DNA from: Methanoregula sp.
GTDB lineage: Archaea > Halobacteriota > Methanomicrobia > Methanomicrobiales > Methanospirillaceae
Length of the DNA: 6,469 nucleotides
Reading direction: 5' to 3'
NCBI GenBank assembly: GCA_026394695.1
Contig: JAPKXT010000144.1
Location: forward strand, 1 to 6,469
The notes under the pieces were generated by a model that worked only from the letters and a program-made list of their open reading frames with translations, searched no databases and had not been told where the DNA came from. Shown piece by piece: positions 1 through 5,738 of this stretch (position 1 is its first letter; every line of letters begins with the position of its first letter). A program made the position numbers and the translations under genes.

Positions 1-27
1 TTTATGAGTGGGGCAGCAGAATTAGAT

Positions 28-33
28 AAGGAG
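28..33 (+). promoter_or_regulatory. Shine-Dalgarno site of the first gene
   Basis: AAGGAG lies 7 nt before the ATG at 41, a standard archaeal ribosome binding site. It fixes that ATG as the start of the small basic protein. The upstream promoter probably lies outside or at the very edge of the window. Confidence 0.7.
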
Positions 34-40
34 TTTAATT

Positions 41-367
41 ATGGGTAAAACAGGCACTACCATCTGGGCACAGGTAAAAGGCGTCAAGGGTCAGATCCGG
101 CTCGTTCCAAAAAGTGAAGGCGATCTTAAAACACCAGGCCCGAACCAGCGGTTTAAAGCCGGCGTAAACATCAAGAAAGTTAACGCAATGGATGAAGAGG
201 CACGGGGACGCGGCGGGGCACGCGGTGGCAAGCGCGGGGGAAGACGCGGTGGCGACCGTTCCGGTGGATCCGGCTTAAACGAGTCTACAGCAAGCCCGCT
301 CATCCGCAGGCGCATGCGCAGGGCAAAGGTTTCAGCACTCGGCGCCAAGGCAAAAGCCACACGGTAA
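41..367 (+). CDS. Small basic RGG-rich protein, DUF5350-like
   Basis: A 108-residue, strongly basic protein of unknown function. The N-terminal part (residues 1-45, beginning MGKTGTTIWAQVKG and including QIRLVPK and TPGPNQRFK) and the C-terminal tail (SPLIRRRMRRAKVSALGAKAK, about 86-105) look like the conserved ends of DUF5350, a small family of methanogens; this assignment is from memory of the family. Between them, residues 55-78 form a Gly/Arg-rich stretch with repeated RGG/GRG units and no predicted fold. The charge and RGG box suggest RNA or nucleic-acid binding, but that is inference. No signal peptide or membrane segment is seen, so it should be cytoplasmic. The start is supported by AAGGAG 7 nt upstream. 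It appears monocistronic, being followed by a terminator-like structure and a separate promoter region. Confidence 0.8.
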   Translation: MGKTGTTIWAQVKGVKGQIRLVPKSEGDLKTPGPNQRFKAGVNIKKVNAMDEEARGRGGARGGKRGGRRGGDRSGGSGLNESTASPLIRRRMRRAKVSALGAKAKATR

Positions 368-403
368 CTAAAAAACGGGTTACCACCGTGCCCGTGAGAG
401 TAT

Positions 404-432
404 AGGGGGTTTACCCAACACCCCTGTTTTTT
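404..432 (+). terminator. Hairpin plus T6 terminator after the RGG-rich gene
   Basis: AGGGG (404-408) can pair with CCCCT (421-425), and a run of six T (427-432) follows immediately. Just upstream, GGTAAC (363-368, over the stop codon) can pair with GTTACC (379-384), and ACGGG (375-379) with CCCGT (391-395), giving alternative stems. Oligo-T after a gene is the main archaeal termination signal, so this very likely ends the first transcript. Confidence 0.6.
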
Positions 433-436
433 ATTG

Positions 437-508
437 CAGATTATACACATTGGGGTAGATTGGCACTTTTCTTCTCCCAATGCTAATTATCTTTTATTGA
501 TAACATCT
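437..508 (+). promoter_or_regulatory. Promoter/leader region of the six-gene operon
   Basis: This lies between the T6 terminator and the first operon gene. TTATACAC (441-448) and AATTATCTTTTA (about 485-496) are both TATA-like. The second would give an almost leaderless mRNA starting near the ATGs at 509/518, and the first a leader of roughly 40 nt. A perfect 7-bp inverted repeat, CATTGGG (448-454) and CCCAATG (476-482), sits between them. No Shine-Dalgarno sequence precedes 509 or 518, which favours leaderless initiation. Which box is used cannot be decided from sequence. Confidence 0.35.
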
Positions 509-874
509 ATGGTTAGTATGGATCTTCCAGCCGCAGTGAATAGTTACCAGTTCGGAGAACGTGCAAAGTCCGAACTTATCATATCCTCGCAGTTATGCAT
601 TGCATTAACAGGATTTTCAGAAAATGAACGTTCAGGAGGGCGGAGAATGCTCCTTATGCTTATGGAGTCGGTAAGAAACGAACTTCAGTTTGCTGCAAAA
701 AGCACCGGACAATCTGAATTCATAAAAGCGATCAACGCTCTCAATGAAGCGATCTCGCTCACGGAAAGCAACCAGACCGAACAGGCATCCGAAAAGATCG
801 CTGTCGCGATCAGTGCATCCACAACCCCTGCACAGGAAGCATGGCAGGTACTTGCAAAAAATGGACTCCTCTGA
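509..874 (+). CDS. Small alpha-helical protein of unknown function
   Basis: A 121-residue protein that I do not recognise. It is soluble and predicted mostly helical: roughly residues 5-33, 45-65 (with MLLMLMESVRNELQFAA), 68-86 and 92-118 look like amphipathic helices, with no Cys pairs, catalytic motif or membrane span. A Gly/Arg turn (SGGRR, 42-46) separates the first two helices. An in-frame ATG three codons later (518) is an equally possible start. The longer reading from TTG at 434 begins just past the T-tract of the preceding terminator and is unlikely. It is the first gene of the operon and overlaps the nitroreductase start by 14 nt, so the two are probably co-translated. Function is unknown; it could be a helical-bundle partner of a neighbour. 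Confidence 0.7.
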   Translation: MVSMDLPAAVNSYQFGERAKSELIISSQLCIALTGFSENERSGGRRMLLMLMESVRNELQFAAKSTGQSEFIKAINALNEAISLTESNQTEQASEKIAVAISASTTPAQEAWQVLAKNGLL

Positions 875-1388
875 TTTTCTGGATTTTCTTAAGAGCCGCT
901 CTTCGGTCCGTAATTACGCCAGCAACCCTCTGTCCGAGGATGAGATCATGTATATCCTGTCCTGTGCAGGCACTGCCCCGAGCGCCGGCAACCTTGAATC
1001 ATGGGACGTCATAGTAGTTACCGATAAGGAGGTCAAGGCTGCACTCGCAGAGGCAGCATTTGGCCAGGTACATGTCGAACAGGCTGGTGCAATTTTTGCG
1101 GTGTGCGCAAACTATATCCGCTCAATGTCGCGTTATGCAGAACGCGGGATCCTGTATGGATTGGAAGACGCAACCATTGCCTGCACCTACATGATGCTTG
1201 CGGCACACGCAAAAAACCTGCACTCCTGCTGGACAGGAGCTTTTGATGATGATGAAGTGCGCGAGATCCTGATCCTGCCCCAGCATATCCGACCCATCGC
1301 CCTGCTGGCAGTAGGCAGAGGGTCCTCTCCGGCTGTGCTTACCGGGCGGATGGATGCAGGAGAGCACGTGCACCGGGATATCTGGTAA
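861..1388 (+). CDS. Nitroreductase family protein (predicted FMN-dependent oxidoreductase)
   Basis: A 175-residue nitroreductase-fold protein; members bind FMN and usually reduce substrates with NAD(P)H as homodimers. Visible family features are FLDFLKSRSSVRNY (6-19, the N-terminal Arg/Ser phosphate-binding motif), LSEDEIMYILSCAGTAPSAGN (24-44, the helix and APSAGN flavin loop), YGLEDATIACTYMMLAAHAKNL (99-120, dimer-core helix), the CWTGAFD segment (123-129) and LLAVGRG (148-154, the C-terminal strand ending in the usual G-x-G turn). The length is at the short end for the family. The start is the ATG at 861, matching the family N terminus; an in-frame ATG at 744 would add an Arg-rich extension that is just the previous gene read in another frame. 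It overlaps the upstream gene by 14 nt and is followed 11 nt later by the DUF555 gene. The substrate cannot be inferred; some archaeal relatives act on cofactors rather than nitro compounds. Confidence 0.9.
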   Translation: MDSSDFLDFLKSRSSVRNYASNPLSEDEIMYILSCAGTAPSAGNLESWDVIVVTDKEVKAALAEAAFGQVHVEQAGAIFAVCANYIRSMSRYAERGILYGLEDATIACTYMMLAAHAKNLHSCWTGAFDDDEVREILILPQHIRPIALLAVGRGSSPAVLTGRMDAGEHVHRDIW

Positions 1389-1395
1389 GGAGTGA
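1387..1395 (+). promoter_or_regulatory. Shine-Dalgarno site of the DUF555 gene
   Basis: AAGGAGTGA overlaps the nitroreductase stop codon and ends 4 nt before the ATG at 1400. It is a near-complete complement of the 16S rRNA 3' end and one of the strongest sites in the operon. Confidence 0.65.
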
Positions 1396-1399
1396 GAAG

Positions 1400-1738
1400 A
1401 TGCCTGATTATGTAGTGACACTGGAATCGGCGTGGATCCTGCGCGACGTTAAATCACTTGACGATGCCATCGGGATTGCGATCAGCGAAGCAGGAAAGCG
1501 GCTCAACCCGGCAGCAAAATATGTAGAGGTTGAGACAGGTTTTATTACCTGCCCGTACTGTGAGGAGACGCTTTCAAGCGCGGTAGTCTTTGCAGACACT
1601 GCTCTTGTAGGACTCATATTGGAGATGAAAGTCTTCCGGGCAGAGTCCCCTGATCATGCGGAGCGCATTGCAAAATCAGTGGTCGGCAAGGCACTGCGGG
1701 ATGTGCCCCTGAAACTGCTGGAAGTGCAGGCAATATGA
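1400..1738 (+). CDS. DUF555 / UPF0212 family protein
   Basis: A 112-residue archaeal protein of the UPF0212 (DUF555) family, function unknown. The diagnostic features are the N terminus MPDYVVTLESAW, the RDVKSLDDAIGIAISEAGKRLNP segment (15-37) and the C-terminal block HAERIAKSVVGKALRDVPL (86-104), all typical of this family. Residues 51-54 are CPYC, a single CxxC that could bind a metal as a dimer or be redox active; this is inference. Length matches the family. The start has a strong Shine-Dalgarno site. The stop overlaps the kinase start as ATGA (1735-1738), so the pair is translationally coupled. No membrane segment or signal is present, so it should be cytoplasmic. Confidence 0.9.
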   Translation: MPDYVVTLESAWILRDVKSLDDAIGIAISEAGKRLNPAAKYVEVETGFITCPYCEETLSSAVVFADTALVGLILEMKVFRAESPDHAERIAKSVVGKALRDVPLKLLEVQAI

Positions 1739-2640
1739 TCCACATCGTCGGTCACACCGCCATCGACCACATCTCCCGGGTCCCTCATCTCCCGGCAAAG
1801 AATTGCTCGACACATATCTCTGACCGGCAGATCTATTATGGCGGGGGTGCGGCAAATATCGCTGCAGGAATTGCCATTTTAGGTGAACAGGTTACCCTTA
1901 TTTCGTGTACCGGGGGTGACTTTGATGGCAGTGAATATGACCGCTGGATGAAAAGGATCGGGATCCACCAGCAGTTTTTTGTTGTTCCTGATACCCACAC
2001 ACCCACCGCTTTCATGTTCACCGATGATGCCGGTGACCAGATGACATTCTTTGAATGGGGAGCGTCAAAAGCATTTTCCACGTCAGACGCTCCCCATCTC
2101 CCGTTTGTCCACATGGCAACTGCAGATCCGGAATTCAATTGCCGGATTGCCGAGAGAAGCGAATTCACCTCATTTGATCCTGGTCAGGACGTTTTCTGGT
2201 ATACCAAAGAGCAGCTCGGGACCATCCTTGCCAATACTGACATCCTTTTTGCAAACCAGCACGAGATCCAGCAGATGTGCACAACGCTGGGTGTGAGGAA
2301 AGATACGATCGTCAAACAGGTAGGCACGGCGATATTTACGATGAGCGGTGACGGGAGTACGTTGTATACAAACGGTACCGGGCACTTCATACCGGTCGTC
2401 CCGGTCACCCTTGCAGATCCAACCGGGGCTGGCGACTCGTACCGTGCCGGGTTCCTTTCCGCATATGTTCGGGGATATTCACCGATTACCTGTTGCAGGA
2501 TCGGAACGGTCACCGCATCGTTTGTCGTCGAACATGTCGGGTGCCAGACACATCTTCCGGACTGGAGCGCGATGCGGGTCCGTTACCAGCAGCACTTCGG
2601 CGCACTTGAAACACCAGGTACCAGGAATGATTTATCATGA
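1735..2640 (+). CDS. PfkB-family carbohydrate/nucleoside kinase
   Basis: A 301-residue ribokinase-type (PfkB) kinase that transfers the gamma-phosphate of ATP to a hydroxymethyl group of a sugar or nucleoside. Both PfkB signatures are complete. The first starts at GGGAAN (36-41) and runs to G60, with the expected N41-x-A43 and glycines at 50 and 60. The second is DPTGAGD followed by SYRAGF (228-240), where D234 is the catalytic base and GAG forms the anion hole. The NQHE segment (174-177) matches the family's N-x-x-E magnesium/phosphate motif, and TMSGDGSTLY (202-211) the ATP-site strand. Substrate specificity is not readable; archaeal relatives include nucleoside kinases and ADP-/ATP-dependent sugar kinases. 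It starts by ATGA overlap with the DUF555 gene and ends by ATGA overlap with the PP-loop mini-ORF. Confidence 0.92.
   Translation: MIHIVGHTAIDHISRVPHLPAKNCSTHISDRQIYYGGGAANIAAGIAILGEQVTLISCTGGDFDGSEYDRWMKRIGIHQQFFVVPDTHTPTAFMFTDDAGDQMTFFEWGASKAFSTSDAPHLPFVHMATADPEFNCRIAERSEFTSFDPGQDVFWYTKEQLGTILANTDILFANQHEIQQMCTTLGVRKDTIVKQVGTAIFTMSGDGSTLYTNGTGHFIPVVPVTLADPTGAGDSYRAGFLSAYVRGYSPITCCRIGTVTASFVVEHVGCQTHLPDWSAMRVRYQQHFGALETPGTRNDLS
2623..2626 (+). promoter_or_regulatory. Shine-Dalgarno site of the PP-loop mini-ORF
   Basis: AGGA, within AGGAATGAT, lies inside the end of the kinase gene 10 nt before the ATG at 2637. It resembles the AGGTGAT anti-SD complement and supports real translation of the small ORF. 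Confidence 0.4.
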
Positions 2641-2813
2641 GCCGGGAAGCGCTCACCTCCGGAGGAAAGGACTCAATCCTCTCCATCCGGAAGGTAATCG
2701 ACCGTGATAGGGATGTAGAATATATTGTCACCGCCCGCCCCATCACATTCAGTACCAGCGTGGTCTGGTCGACTCATGACCGGAGCGAGCTGATCCTTAG
2801 GGGGGTTGCCTGA
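2637..2813 (+). CDS. 58-residue ORF with PP-loop ATPase motif (mini-protein or 5' remnant)
   Basis: This small ORF occupies the whole gap between the kinase and DUF2070. Its stretch EALTSGGKDSILSIRK (4-19) contains the SGGKDS PP-loop of adenine-nucleotide alpha-hydrolase enzymes, and it continues with DVEYIVTARP (26-35), which resembles the second strand of the Dph6 / MJ0570-type diphthine-ammonia ligase group. Those enzymes are usually over 200 residues; here the reading stops after ITFSTSVVWSTHDRSELILRGVA. It therefore lacks nearly all of the enzyme and cannot be an intact ligase. The start overlaps the kinase stop as ATGA and the stop overlaps the DUF2070 start as TGATG, so translation seems maintained. 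It could be a decayed remnant kept for coupling, a true small protein, or chance resemblance. The motif is seen; the family link is from knowledge; the fate is inference. Confidence 0.6.
   Translation: MSREALTSGGKDSILSIRKVIDRDRDVEYIVTARPITFSTSVVWSTHDRSELILRGVA
2799..2805 (+). promoter_or_regulatory. Shine-Dalgarno-like AGGGGGG before DUF2070
   Basis: AGGGGGG ends 7 nt before the ATG at 2813 and lies inside the mini-ORF. Together with the TGATG overlap it fixes the DUF2070 start. Confidence 0.5.
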
Positions 2814-4564
2814 TGGCTCAGGACAGTGATGTCAGACTCGGTCAGCTCACCCGGTTTATTTTCACTGCCCCTTCATGGAAACGCTCACTTTTTCTTATCA
2901 TTATCCTGGGATTTCTGATCGATGGTGCAGGGGTCCGGGCCTGGGTGATCCTGCCATTTTCTACCCTGCCATTTTCGGGTACTCTTGCATTCACTATTCC
3001 GGCAATAGCCGCACTTGTCCTGACAAAACCGATCATCGAGTATAACGGGAAAACGATGACCTGGAACCGGTCAGCACTCCTCGCACTCTCCTGCACGGTC
3101 TTTGGCGTTATCATCACATTTATCGCACTTGCGTCATCCATTACCCTCATCCCCCTCTTTTACGCAATCTCACTGGGTTTTATATTTGGACTACGCCTGT
3201 TCGTGCTTGTTGCGATTGCCGATTACCGGGTTCCCCGCATGATCATCCCGGCGTTCACCCAGAGCGCTGTGGGCATACTCGCAGGTATGATCCTCTTCTC
3301 CCCTTCGTTCGCTCTCTTTGCGCTGGTTCTGCATGTTGTCTTCGGGCTCGGATTTGCAATCCTTATCTGGATGATTGAACGTCCGCTCCAGCGTGCATTC
3401 AAAATACGAGGGCTGGCATTCATCAATGCGTTCATCGCGCATATGACAGACGGTTCCAAAGGCATGGAGGACTTCTTCCGGGAGATTGGTGAGGAGATAT
3501 TTGTCCCGCAGGTAAGCTTCTTTTTCCGCAGGGTAAACGAAACGCCGGTGATTTTCACGGTCCCTAACCTGCACCCAGGTCCCATGGGTGAGATCGGTGG
3601 GGGTAATCTTCCCAAAGTATTGCACGATAACTTTGAGGATGAAACTCTTGTCGCCCATGGGTGCGCTACCCATGATTTCAATCTTGTTTCAGAAAGTGAA
3701 ATCAACAAGGTGATCGATGCACTGCAGAAATCACGTCAGAATATTAACTATTCGGGTGTGGCGGGAAGATCGGGGCGCCTTACCTGTGGTTCTGTGCAGG
3801 TTCTTTTTCAGCGGTTCGGTGATTCGGTCCTTCTGGTCACCAGCCGGTCGCCGCAACGGACAGAGGATCTTGATTTTTCAGTCGGCATGACTATCATGGC
3901 CGAGGGACATCGCTGGTTCCCGCAGGTTGCTGTCGTAGATGCACACAACTGTATGACTGACCTCTCTTCACCCGTGCTCCTTGCGACACTGACGGCAACC
4001 GAGTACCAAAATGGATCGCTGGAAGCCATGGAAAAATGCCGTACAACCCCGTTATATCCGTTCAGGATTGGGGTAACCCACCTTACGTTACCGTTCGGCA
4101 GGGAGCAGGGTTTCGGGGACCTGGGAGTGCAGGTTCTCGTAGTCGAGGTTGATGGGCAACGCACCGCCTATGTTCTTATCGATGGCAATAATATGGTTCA
4201 GGGACTGCGTGAGGTGCTGCTTGAACAGATCCTTACTGTTGTTGATTATGCCGAAGTGATGACCACTGACACGCATGTCGTGAATACGATCACCGGCAAA
4301 AATCCGGTGGGGATGCATGTGCCGGTTTCTGAATTCCTGCCGTTTGTGATGCAGGCTCTCCAAGCGGCAATTGGGAATCTTGCGGCATCAGAAGTTGCGG
4401 GGAGTACAGCGCACTGCGAGCATATCGTCGTCTTTGGCTCCAACCGTATCTCCCAGCTTGCCAGTACAGTAAACGCAATGCTGGTGTTTGTTGCACCGCT
4501 CTCGCTTGCAATGCTCCTTCTGGCATTCCTGCTGTCGTTGATCGCATATATCGTTATAGTTTAG
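2813..4564 (+). CDS. DUF2070 family archaeal membrane protein
   Basis: A 583-residue membrane protein matching the archaeal DUF2070 family in length and layout. Function is unknown. The first 190 residues hold about six hydrophobic segments (roughly 24-40, 54-71, 87-108, 110-134, 142-162, 165-187). A large soluble domain follows (190-550), and a last membrane helix lies at 555-583. The soluble domain is dense in motifs that look like metal or catalytic sites: NLHPGP (252-257), H271, H282-G-C-A-T-H287-D288, DAHN (376-379), H423, DGNN (457-460) and TDTH (485-488). This suggests a membrane-tethered hydrolase or metalloenzyme, which is inference. It is the last operon gene, starting by TGATG overlap with the mini-ORF. 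No clean terminator follows, only a weak AGAGC/GCTCT stem (4577-4598). There is no signal peptide; the side of the membrane facing the soluble domain is undetermined. Confidence 0.88.
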   Translation: MAQDSDVRLGQLTRFIFTAPSWKRSLFLIIILGFLIDGAGVRAWVILPFSTLPFSGTLAFTIPAIAALVLTKPIIEYNGKTMTWNRSALLALSCTVFGVIITFIALASSITLIPLFYAISLGFIFGLRLFVLVAIADYRVPRMIIPAFTQSAVGILAGMILFSPSFALFALVLHVVFGLGFAILIWMIERPLQRAFKIRGLAFINAFIAHMTDGSKGMEDFFREIGEEIFVPQVSFFFRRVNETPVIFTVPNLHPGPMGEIGGGNLPKVLHDNFEDETLVAHGCATHDFNLVSESEINKVIDALQKSRQNINYSGVAGRSGRLTCGSVQVLFQRFGDSVLLVTSRSPQRTEDLDFSVGMTIMAEGHRWFPQVAVVDAHNCMTDLSSPVLLATLTATEYQNGSLEAMEKCRTTPLYPFRIGVTHLTLPFGREQGFGDLGVQVLVVEVDGQRTAYVLIDGNNMVQGLREVLLEQILTVVDYAEVMTTDTHVVNTITGKNPVGMHVPVSEFLPFVMQALQAAIGNLAASEVAGSTAHCEHIVVFGSNRISQLASTVNAMLVFVAPLSLAMLLLAFLLSLIAYIVIV

Positions 4565-4776
4565 GTTAACATGTTGAGAGCAGGGAAAATTTGGCTCTGT
4601 AGAAATGCTCAGAAATATTAAATCATAACGCTCTTGGGGGCTTTTGGTTTCATCTCTGCCCCCGCCGCTTGGGCATCCCCCCACATTGCGATTACCTCTC
4701 ACAAGGTTAACCAGATTGCAAAAAGGGGGTCAAGGGGATACACCCCGCATGCTGCCTCCCCCTCTGGGGGAGAGAC
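4565..4776. other. Non-coding region rich in G-run/C-run inverted repeats
   Basis: No convincing gene lies here. It contains several short palindromes built from G and C tracts: GGGGGC (4636-4641) with GCCCCC (4658-4663), an AGGGGATACACCCC stem-loop near 4732-4746, and a perfect hairpin CTCCCCC (4756-4762) / GGGGGAG (4766-4772) with a 3-nt loop. AGGTTAAC occurs twice (about 4563-4570 and 4703-4710). Open frames crossing it start at TTG and resemble no protein I know. It may contain the DUF2070 3' end, a dispersed repeat, or the scar of a degraded mobile element. Confidence 0.5.
4756..4772. repeat. Perfect 7-bp hairpin
   Basis: CTCCCCC, a TCT loop and GGGGGAG form a very GC-rich stem-loop, placed 10 nt upstream of the TATA-like box of the TnpB-related gene. 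It is not followed by oligo-T, so it is not a typical terminator. It could be an operator, an element-end hairpin or a repeat-family unit. Confidence 0.5.
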
Positions 4777-4789
4777 CGAAAGATATATT
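4777..4789 (+). promoter_or_regulatory. Archaeal TATA/BRE-like promoter of the TnpB-related gene
   Basis: CGAAA followed by GATATATT resembles a BRE plus TATA box. Initiation about 25 nt downstream would fall near 4810-4815, leaving a leader of about 30 nt that includes the GGAGG at 4821-4825. Confidence 0.4.
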
Positions 4790-4840
4790 CCTTATCCGGC
4801 GATTATTATCATTAATAAGAGGAGGAATTTTAAAAAAAAG

Positions 4841-4897
4841 ATGTTCATGAGGAGTTTTCTTATCGTATCGCAGCAGGACTTCCCGGCAGAGAGGTGA
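4841..4897 (+). CDS. Possible 18-residue leader peptide before the TnpB-related gene
   Basis: The first ATG after the predicted transcription start opens an 18-codon frame (MFMRSFLIVSQQDFPAER) whose TGA overlaps the GTG start of the TnpB-related gene as GTGA. GGAGG (4821-4825) precedes it, but 15 nt away, which is long; a second ATG at 4847 is even further. It could be a coupling leader peptide or merely the out-of-frame relic of a longer gene. Its only support is position, so the call is weak. Confidence 0.25.
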   Translation: MFMRSFLIVSQQDFPAER

Positions 4898-5664
4898 TTG
4901 AAGTTCAGTTAGCCATTCTCAATGAAATCCGCTGGATTGGAGTCGACCTCAATACGACGGGCCATGTGGCGGTTGCCGCAGACCCTGGCAGCGGAAAAAT
5001 TGTCAAACTGGGAAAAAGCATTCACCATGTTCACAGTCATTCAATCAATAACTGCACAAAACTCTGGAAAGAAGGCAAACTCTGGAAAATAAAAAAATAC
5101 AAGACAAAAGAACGGAAATCATTCAAAGCCGCTCTTGCCACTATCTCCCGGCAGATTGTATCCTTTGCTGAATCACTCAATACGGGCATCAAATTCGAAA
5201 AGCTCTTTTCCACCCGATATTCGCAGCGTGAATCACCATTGCATCCCTTTGAGTTCTCATTTGAGAACGGGTCGTTTTTCACCCTCCAGAAAATGGTAGA
5301 GAGACGAGCGCACAACCGGGGAATACCTGTCATGTATGTGAACCCGGCATATACTTCCAAGCGGTGCAGCAGGTGCGGAGAATTTGGCAGGCGCACCCGT
5401 AAGCGGTTTGAATGCCCGCACTGCGGTTACGTGGCTCACGCGGACGTAAACGCGGCATTCAATATTGCGTCAAGACCACTCCACAGTACTGGTAATGTAA
5501 GTATCACTGAACGTGAGGAGGCACGGGCATTCCTGCTCTCAAAAAAACAGATGCGCAGGCTCGCAAAGACAGCAGCCCGGCAAGAGCCGTTGCTACCCCC
5601 CACCCATGCCCCCATGATCATGAAAATGATAGAAAGGGAAAACCTTCTCGCGGTGCTGGAATAA
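4894..5664 (+). CDS. TnpB-related RuvC-like protein, N-terminally short
   Basis: A 256-residue protein of the IS200/IS605 TnpB-related group, RNA-guided nuclease relatives of Cas12. RuvC-I is IGVDLNTTGHVAV (D18). RuvC-II is IKFEKL (E102). The conserved block LQKMVERRAHNRGIPVMYVN (131-150) follows, then a zinc ribbon with C158, C161, C174, C177, and RuvC-III HADVNAAFNIA (D184). All catalytic and zinc residues are present. A basic tail (200-256) ends the protein. Typical TnpB proteins are 350-400 residues with a DNA/RNA-binding N-terminal half, and that half is absent here. The start is GTG, without its own Shine-Dalgarno site, coupled by GTGA to a mini-ORF. The same frame stays open back to 4834 without a usual start codon. 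No TnpA gene or element ends are visible. It is either a remnant or an immobile, possibly domesticated gene. Confidence 0.85.
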   Translation: MIEVQLAILNEIRWIGVDLNTTGHVAVAADPGSGKIVKLGKSIHHVHSHSINNCTKLWKEGKLWKIKKYKTKERKSFKAALATISRQIVSFAESLNTGIKFEKLFSTRYSQRESPLHPFEFSFENGSFFTLQKMVERRAHNRGIPVMYVNPAYTSKRCSRCGEFGRRTRKRFECPHCGYVAHADVNAAFNIASRPLHSTGNVSITEREEARAFLLSKKQMRRLAKTAARQEPLLPPTHAPMIMKMIERENLLAVLE

Positions 5665-5672
5665 GCATCACC

Positions 5673-5678
5673 TTTTTT
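5673..5678 (+). terminator. T6 terminator after the TnpB-related gene
   Basis: Six T begin 9 nt after the TAA stop. An imperfect stem, GGTG with CACC around the stop codon (about 5652-5672), precedes the run. Oligo-T alone is enough for many archaeal terminators. Confidence 0.5.
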
Positions 5679-5695
5679 GCCTGCCAGTGGTCTGG

Positions 5696-5709
5696 ATAAA
5701 AGTACATAT
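5696..5709 (+). promoter_or_regulatory. TATA-like box of the permease gene
   Basis: ATAAAAGTACATAT lies 30-43 nt before the ATG at 5739, consistent with an almost leaderless mRNA. There is no clear Shine-Dalgarno sequence before this ATG, which fits that reading. Confidence 0.4.
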
Positions 5710-5738
5710 CCTCTCTTGAGAAATATTCACAGAAGCAC

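Noticed and set aside
434..508. Longer start (TTG at 434) for the small helical protein
   Set aside because: It begins just past the T-tract of a likely terminator, has no ribosome binding site, and covers the probable promoter.
744..860. Arg-rich N-terminal extension of the nitroreductase from an upstream ATG
   Set aside because: It is the preceding gene read in another frame. The family N terminus begins at the ATG at 861.
3191..3708. Two overlapping minus-strand frames of about 160 codons
   Set aside because: They are antisense to the well-supported DUF2070 gene, resemble no known protein, and have no promoter or ribosome binding site.
4634..4840. Open frames crossing the intergenic region
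   Set aside because: They rely on a TTG or an internal ATG, run through G/C-rich hairpins, have low-complexity translations, and show no TnpB N-terminal similarity.
4565..5738. Complete IS200/IS605 insertion sequence
   Set aside because: No TnpA gene, no paired terminal hairpins and no target-site signature could be found around the TnpB-related gene.
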